A DNA stretch of 64,000 bases from Cavenderia fasciculata (lineage: Eukaryota; Evosea; Eumycetozoa; Acytosteliales; Cavenderiaceae), in assembly GCF_000203815.1 (NCBI RefSeq), contig NW_004457729.1, forward strand, positions 2,790,674 to 2,854,673. Reading direction: 5' to 3'. Both the position numbers and the translations under genes were made by a program. Positions 58,901 through 64,000 of the stretch are shown here, in pieces (the stretch's first letter is position 1; every line of letters starts with the position of its first letter). The notes beneath the pieces were generated by a model. The model worked only from the letters and a program-made list of their open reading frames with translations, was not told where the DNA came from and did no database searches.

Positions 58901-59700
58901 TTTGCTCCTTTACCTGCTCCTTCTTCAACTATATTAGAAAAAAATAATAAAGTTGTAAGTACATACATATATGTTGTTTTGAATATATATATCATTTGTT
59001 GTATGATACATACTAATGATCTCTTTAAAACCCTTTTTAAGAAGTAATGCTACGTTTTCTGGAGTAAGTGCAACACGTTTCTCATGTTGATAGATTTCAG
59101 ATGGTACACCAATTACTAATTCACCATAGGGTCTACCTGTTAGATCAGATAGTTGTTCTGCAATATCACCTGATGATGACGAAGGTGACGATGATGGAGA
59201 TTCAGTTGCAGTAGCAGAGAATCTACTTATCCAACTTGGTTTAAATACACTCCATCTTGTTGATGATGATGATTGAAAGTTTCTAATTTCTTTTTTGTTA
59301 TATATATATGTTACAAAAAGTAATAAGCAAAGTAAATATGATGATCTTCAAGTTTTTTTTGAAAAACCAAACAACCTTCCATTTCTGGCCAAAGGTCGGG
59401 ATATTAATTTTTTAATCAAAATCTTTTCTTTTTCAATCCTTCAAGCAAAAGATTCTTTCTTGTTACATTTACTGTAGTATACATACCATAAGTATTTAAA
59501 TTTGATCTTGTAGTTGATGAATTGAGTAAACATGTCTTTGATGATGATGATCCAATGTATCTTGGGTTTTGGTGACATTGGAAACTTGAAATGTTGGTGG
59601 TGGTCGATGTTGAAGAAGAGGAAGAGGCAACATTCACAATATTCTTTAATGATGGTGATGAAAGTGTCCTCTTTCCAATCGATGATATAATATTATTCAT
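55954..59700 (-). CDS. nnt: NAD(P) transhydrogenase, mitochondrial, single-chain
   Basis: Three exons: 59487-59700, about 59014-59289, 55954-58928; about 1,154 residues. The first acceptor is uncertain by seven bases. A Ser/Thr-rich presequence ([15 protein letters not shown]) points to mitochondria. Domain [57 protein letters not shown] (NAD fold) and FDTRAA. Domain II: about a dozen membrane helices across both halves. Domain III at the C-terminus binds [59 protein letters not shown] and [11 protein letters not shown]. It couples proton flow across the inner membrane to NADPH formation. The order (alpha then beta in one chain) is that of animal Nnt. Confidence 0.95.
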
Positions 59701-60551
59701 TTATTTTGAATACAAAAATACAAATAGATAAGATAGATAGGTATAGATTGATAAATTTACAAATAGAATAAAAGAAAGAAAGAAAGAAAGAATAATACAA
59801 TGATAGATAAACTTTTTTTTTTAAAATATACAAACTAAATTACAATATTGAAGAGGAATAAGGAAAAAAGATAATATACAAATAATAATATCAACAAACA
59901 AGATAAGTAAGATAGAGTTTGTTAGAATGATTCATTAGAATGAAAAGGGGGATGGTTGTTGTGATTGTTTGGAGGTTCACTGGGTGGTTGGAAAATAAAT
60001 AATTACTTTTATTATGCATGAAGGCATTGAGTCCCTTCCTTTTTCAACCACACACAAATAATATTATTGGGCTTTCGAAAAGTGGGGTAAAGTAAATATC
60101 TTTTGGAGTCTCCTCCAGTGTACATTAAAAAGTATTAATATGGTATGTATAAACTGTCAGATCAGTTCAATCAATTCACTCCATTCAATCAAATTTTAAA
60201 TAATAATAATAATAAGTAATGATCAATTACATATTCTATTTAATGTTATATTTAATATTAAACTCTATAGTATCGATTCTATTATCATTTTACCAAACAT
60301 TCACATACTATAAAAATATATTACTTCTAGATCACTTCCATCTAATTCCAGTCTATAAATAATAATCATAAATCAATCATATGTTAACAGTTGGCCATTA
60401 AAAAATTTTACTATTCTTTTTTTTTCTCCTTTTTTTTTTAGTTTAGTTTTATTTATCAACATACACCTTTCAAAAATGTTTATACATACACATGTAGAAT
60501 CATACTTTACTTGTTACAAAGATAGATAGATAGTAATAATAATAATTAATA
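59701..60551. other. Divergent spacer
   Basis: 851 bases between the transhydrogenase and phosphatase starts: GATAGATAG tracts, an (AAAG)n run at about 59770-59790, poly-T, and a GGGGGATGG...GGTGG patch near 59945-59990. It contains both promoters. No gene is seen. Confidence 0.5.
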
Positions 60552-61506
60552 ATGGGAATCTCAACAATTATACCAAACTTTTTATATCTCGGAGCTGCAA
60601 GGTATGTTTAACATTGTTGACCACGACAATGCAAATATATATAGAGAGACACTAATCTAGCTAGTTGTCTATTTATGTTTTAGAGATACAAAGAATGTGA
60701 ATGAAATGAAACAATTTAAAATTAGTCATGTGATTAGTTGTGCTGGTAAATTACATGGAGAATCTGATTACAAAGTGTTAAAGGGTCATTTGGAGGATGA
60801 GGAAGATCAACCGATTATACCGTTCATTGAAGAACAGGCATACCATTTCATAGAGGAAGCTAGATTGGAAAAGGGAAGAGTATTTGTTCATTGTTTGGCA
60901 GGTCGTAGTAGATCGGCGTCTGTTATACTTGGATACTTGTTGATGTCAAAGCGACTGCCACTCAGCCAACTCTATTACACTGTGTTGGATCGACGATCAA
61001 TCATCCTACCAAATAATGGGTTCATGCATCAATTGATGGACTTTGAATTCAGATTGTTGGCCAATCGATCGATGAAGAGCGGTGAGTGGACCACTGCAAT
61101 GTTGAATCGAGTGAAACCAGATGCCAGGTCAATGGGCCAGGCAAACATACAACTTCAAACATCTGATACGTGTGGACACGTCTACCTCAGAAAAGAGTCT
61201 CAAGTGAGCGAACAAACCAAAGCATATATTGACAAGATTGTGACTGCCGAAGAGGTGGTCAATTCATTTGGCGGTGATGATGATTACATTCGATTGCGTG
61301 CATTGATAGAATCACGACGTGACTGTAGTCAAGCCATCACCAAACTCAGAAAACGTCTATGTATAAGACTACAAGAATCTACAGACAGTGGACTAGAACT
61401 CAGGCAACTCGAACCATTGATCACTTGGGATGATATCAAATCATTAATTTGTATGAAAACAATTCAAGTTTTAGAACAAGATTTATTTAATATGTCTATA
61501 CCATAG
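60552..61506 (+). CDS. Dual-specificity protein phosphatase
   Basis: Exons 60552-60601 and 60684-61506; 290 residues. The short first exon encodes MGISTIIPNFLYLGAAR, the usual opening of the DSP fold (I-x-x-x-L-Y-L-G). The P-loop VFVHCLAGRSRSASVILGYL holds the catalytic Cys and Arg (H-C-x-x-G-x-x-R). FIEEARLEKGRVFVHC matches the helix before it. After the catalytic domain (about residue 160) comes a 130-residue extension of unknown fold with several basic residues. Known members dephosphorylate phospho-Tyr/Thr, often in MAP kinases. MGxxxS at the start could be a myristoylation signal (Gly2, but position 6 is Ile), which I judge weak. No membrane span is seen. Confidence 0.93.
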
Positions 61507-61608
61507 TCGCGACCATCTATAAAGATTAAATAAGGTTGATATTTATTACAAATACAATATATATATATATTTATTTTTTTCCAATCTGGAAAATAAGTAT
61601 AAGAATTA

Positions 61609-64000
61609 TTATTGATGTTGTTGAATATTATTATTAATAGTATTAGTATTATCTTGATTTACATTTAGTATATCTAAATCTTTAATTTCATTTTCTTCCA
61701 TTTCATTTTCATATTCTTGTTCATCTTCATCTTCATCTTCATTTTCATCTTCATCTTCATCCTTATCTTCTTCATTTGACTTAAAATCAATTTCATTTGC
61801 CAAATCAGCCAATTCTAATAATTGTAATTCTTGTTCTTTTTTAGCACGACGATATTGTTTGATGGCGTTTGATTGGTATTCAATGATACCAGAGTTTTCA
61901 TAGGTGATGAGATTGATAATCTTGGAGTAGACTGGTAATCTGACCAACTCGCTAAACTTTTCCTTGTAGATTTCCTCCAACTTGTCGATCCACTCTTGCT
62001 CCAGTGTCTTGAGTGCCTTTGCCTTGTAGTATGCAATAAAGTAAAAGATGAGTTCCTTGGACGCCTTTTTGCCCTTGACGTAGCTATCGAACCAGTATCT
62101 AGCCGACACGGGATCCTCACGCAACAAGTACAACTTGATGATTTGCTCAACCGACGATACAAACAGATCCTTGGACAAGTTTTCAAGATTCAACATTTTC
62201 TTGAGGTACTTGTTGTATTCTGCGGTTTGGTTGTTAATGTGGTAAAAGACGACGAGGTTGCTGAGGACAGTGTAGGTGAGTCTGGCATGTTTGGTCTTCA
62301 TCTCGTCGACCAGTGCTTCAAACTCCTCGGTCTTGCCGTGGATGAGGTTGAATCGCAGCAGGATCGAGTAGGATGTTTCATTGAGCGTAAAGTCAAACTC
62401 GTCGGTACAACGTGTTATCCAGAGCTTGACAAACGCCGGGTCCTTGGTAGAACAGGCAGCCTGTAGAATGAGGTGGAGTAGCGTGCCATCATTGTTTCGC
62501 AAATACTCTTTGGTGATGTATTTCGAGAGATAGGGACGGATAAACGCCAGACACTGACGGATGTTGGATCGACGTACCATTGATGCGCCAATGACGTTTT
62601 GGCAAATCTCCAAACTCAACTTGCCGCGTTGGTCAATTGCCATGATCAGCTTTTCAATGTCCTTGTAGTCCGAGTGAATGTGTGGCAACGTGAACGCCTG
62701 GATCAGCGCGCCAACGACATGCGCATCATCCTGCAGCATCGGTTGCTCCTTGATCAGCGACTCGTAGAACTGCGACACTTGCGCGAGCGGCTGACGCATG
62801 ATGAGGAAGCGAGCTGTCGGGCCCGACATCTCGACATTTCTCTCGCGCATCGTCTCCATCACTGCCTCAAAGTGTTCCTTGGCACCCGACTTTGGATCGC
62901 TCTTTCCAATAAGAAACAGACATTGCAACAAGCTGTCATAGATGAGTGGCGAGTTGGCAGCTGTCCCCTTGCCCTTGAGCTCTTCAAAGTGGTCCATGGC
63001 GCGCTTGACCAATTGGTGCTTTTCCGCAGAGGCACGTGATTCTGGTGTGTCTGTCCGAATGAGACGGTTGTGGTGGGTGAGCCATGCCCTCAACAACGCC
63101 GCATTGAATTGATAGCTGTAACGCATTTTTTTCTCTCTACATTCGCTGAGAATCGATGCAATCTTGATGATATCGTTCGAGTAGGTTCTAACCATCTCTG
63201 TCATTGTCTCAATGTTGCAATTGATACCAGTTCGTCTCATTTTTCGTGTGGCTCTTCGTGCCGTATTGTTTTCACCTTGCTCGTTGTAGAATGCCAAGAT
63301 GGTGTTGTGTGTGTCGATTGAGTAGTTGAACTGGAATTGCTTGCGGATGATCTCAAGTGTCCCTTTGAACAAATTACTGTTGCCACAACGTTGCAAGTAT
63401 TTTAGTATCTTGGTGTACACTGCAATATAATTGAATTTCACATGTCCCAACCATTGTGCAACTCTATACATAACATATGGATTTTGAAATTGTTTCTTTT
63501 TAAATAAATCTTCTTGTATACTAAAATAATAAAATATAAATTAAATTTAAATCTTTCTTTCTTTCCCTCTCATTCTTTCTTTCTTTCTTTCTTTTCTTAC
63601 CTTTTAACATTAAATCCATTTGAATTAATAAATCTAAATGCCAAATATTTGAATAGTGATTCTTTGTTTAACTGTGCAATGATCGGATTGTAGTCTACAT
63701 AGTGTTCATTTGGTTCGATTTCATCTTTCCATCGGAATGTGAGTGATGCAAAGACACTGCCAGTGTCGTCGTGTCTATGATTTGTATGTCTTACGTCATC
63801 CCATTCGTATGGGTTGTTTGCCGGTGTTTGAAGGGGTTTCCTCTCAGCTGCTGCTGTCCTTTTCAACTTTATTCGTTGATGATGTCTAGCATTATGTTTC
63901 TCTTTACTCGATAGTGGTTTGGTTGTATCGGAAGATTGTTGTTGTTGTTGTCCTGCAACACTATTATTAGTTGTATCTGAAGTAGTAGTCGTTGGTTTAG
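61609..64000 (-). CDS. PPR-like protein, probably mitochondrial, 5' end outside window
   Basis: Exon 63601-64000 continues past the window edge; exon 61609-63520 ends the gene. The junction (GTAAGA...ATTTTAG) keeps phase through a Ser codon. At least 769 residues. The N-terminal part is Thr/Gln/Lys-rich. The body has helix-pair repeats with PPR-like periodicity, e.g. YIAVYTKILKYLQRCGNSNL, then DTHNTILAFYNEQGE, and NAALLRAWLTHHNRL. The C-terminus is an acidic Asp/Glu run and an Asn/Gln tail. PPR proteins in dictyostelids act mainly on mitochondrial RNA; assignment is by pattern. It may share ancestry with the helical protein at 19236-21689, but I cannot show that. Confidence 0.72.

Noticed and set aside
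1-64000. CRISPR arrays, bacterial operons, tRNA or rRNA genes
   Set aside because: No regularly spaced repeats, no bacterial gene spacing, and no tRNA or rRNA core motif was found by eye in the spacers I checked.

Overview
The window looks like nuclear DNA of a social amoeba (dictyostelid). It is AT-rich, with T-rich and simple-repeat spacers. Genes are compact, with few short introns of GTATGT/GTAAGT...AG type. Proteins carry Ser, Thr, Asn and Gln homopolymer runs. The gene set fits this group: an 857-residue filamin (gelation factor ABP-120), an SRF-type MADS-box factor, a Rab32-like GTPase and a bacterial-type glucokinase. Coding regions use many C-ending codons and spacers are not extremely AT-rich, so a dictyostelid other than D. 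discoideum seems more likely (inference).

Layout. 1-4.0 kb: 3' part of a possible mitoribosomal protein gene, a predicted myristoylated low-complexity protein, and a Rab32-like GTPase. 4.5-19.1 kb: a glycosylation-rich stretch with an EGF+GT14 glycosyltransferase, a GT10 fucosyltransferase-like enzyme, a C2-domain AGC kinase, and a 2,084-residue protein joining two glycosyltransferase domains to IPT, REJ/PKD-like and GPS modules, one membrane span and an IQ-like tail. 19.2-31.0 kb (all minus strand): a probable mitochondrial protein, a membrane-anchored protein of a bacterial-type family, a kinesin with degenerate motor motifs and a membrane tail encoded in a small terminal exon, and a Munc13/PATROL1-like tether. 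31.4-33.3 kb: a broken DUSP plus Crinkler-type fossil. 35.0-46.4 kb: filamin, a DGCR6-like protein, glucokinase, a tiny cysteine-rich secreted peptide, a possible three-unit PsbP/Mog1-fold protein and the MADS-box gene. 46.4-51.5 kb: about 5 kb without a credible coding gene, upstream of the MADS gene. 51.5-55.9 kb: a second EGF+GT14 gene, a short inverted repeat and two decayed LINE 3' ends with poly(A) tracts. 55.9-64.0 kb: NAD(P) transhydrogenase, a dual-specificity phosphatase and the start-truncated gene of a PPR-like protein running off the right edge.

How the genes relate. Four secretory-pathway glycosyltransferase-type proteins (two GT14, one GT10, one GT4+GT2 chimera) make surface or secreted glycan synthesis the clearest theme. 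Vesicle traffic (Rab32-like, Munc13-like, tail-anchored kinesin) and actin structure (filamin) are also represented. Nothing suggests operons. Introns were placed by eye from splice consensus plus reading-frame phase. All exon models given close in frame, but they are predictions. The best candidate for something undescribed is the glycosyltransferase/GPS chimera at 12.6-19.1 kb.
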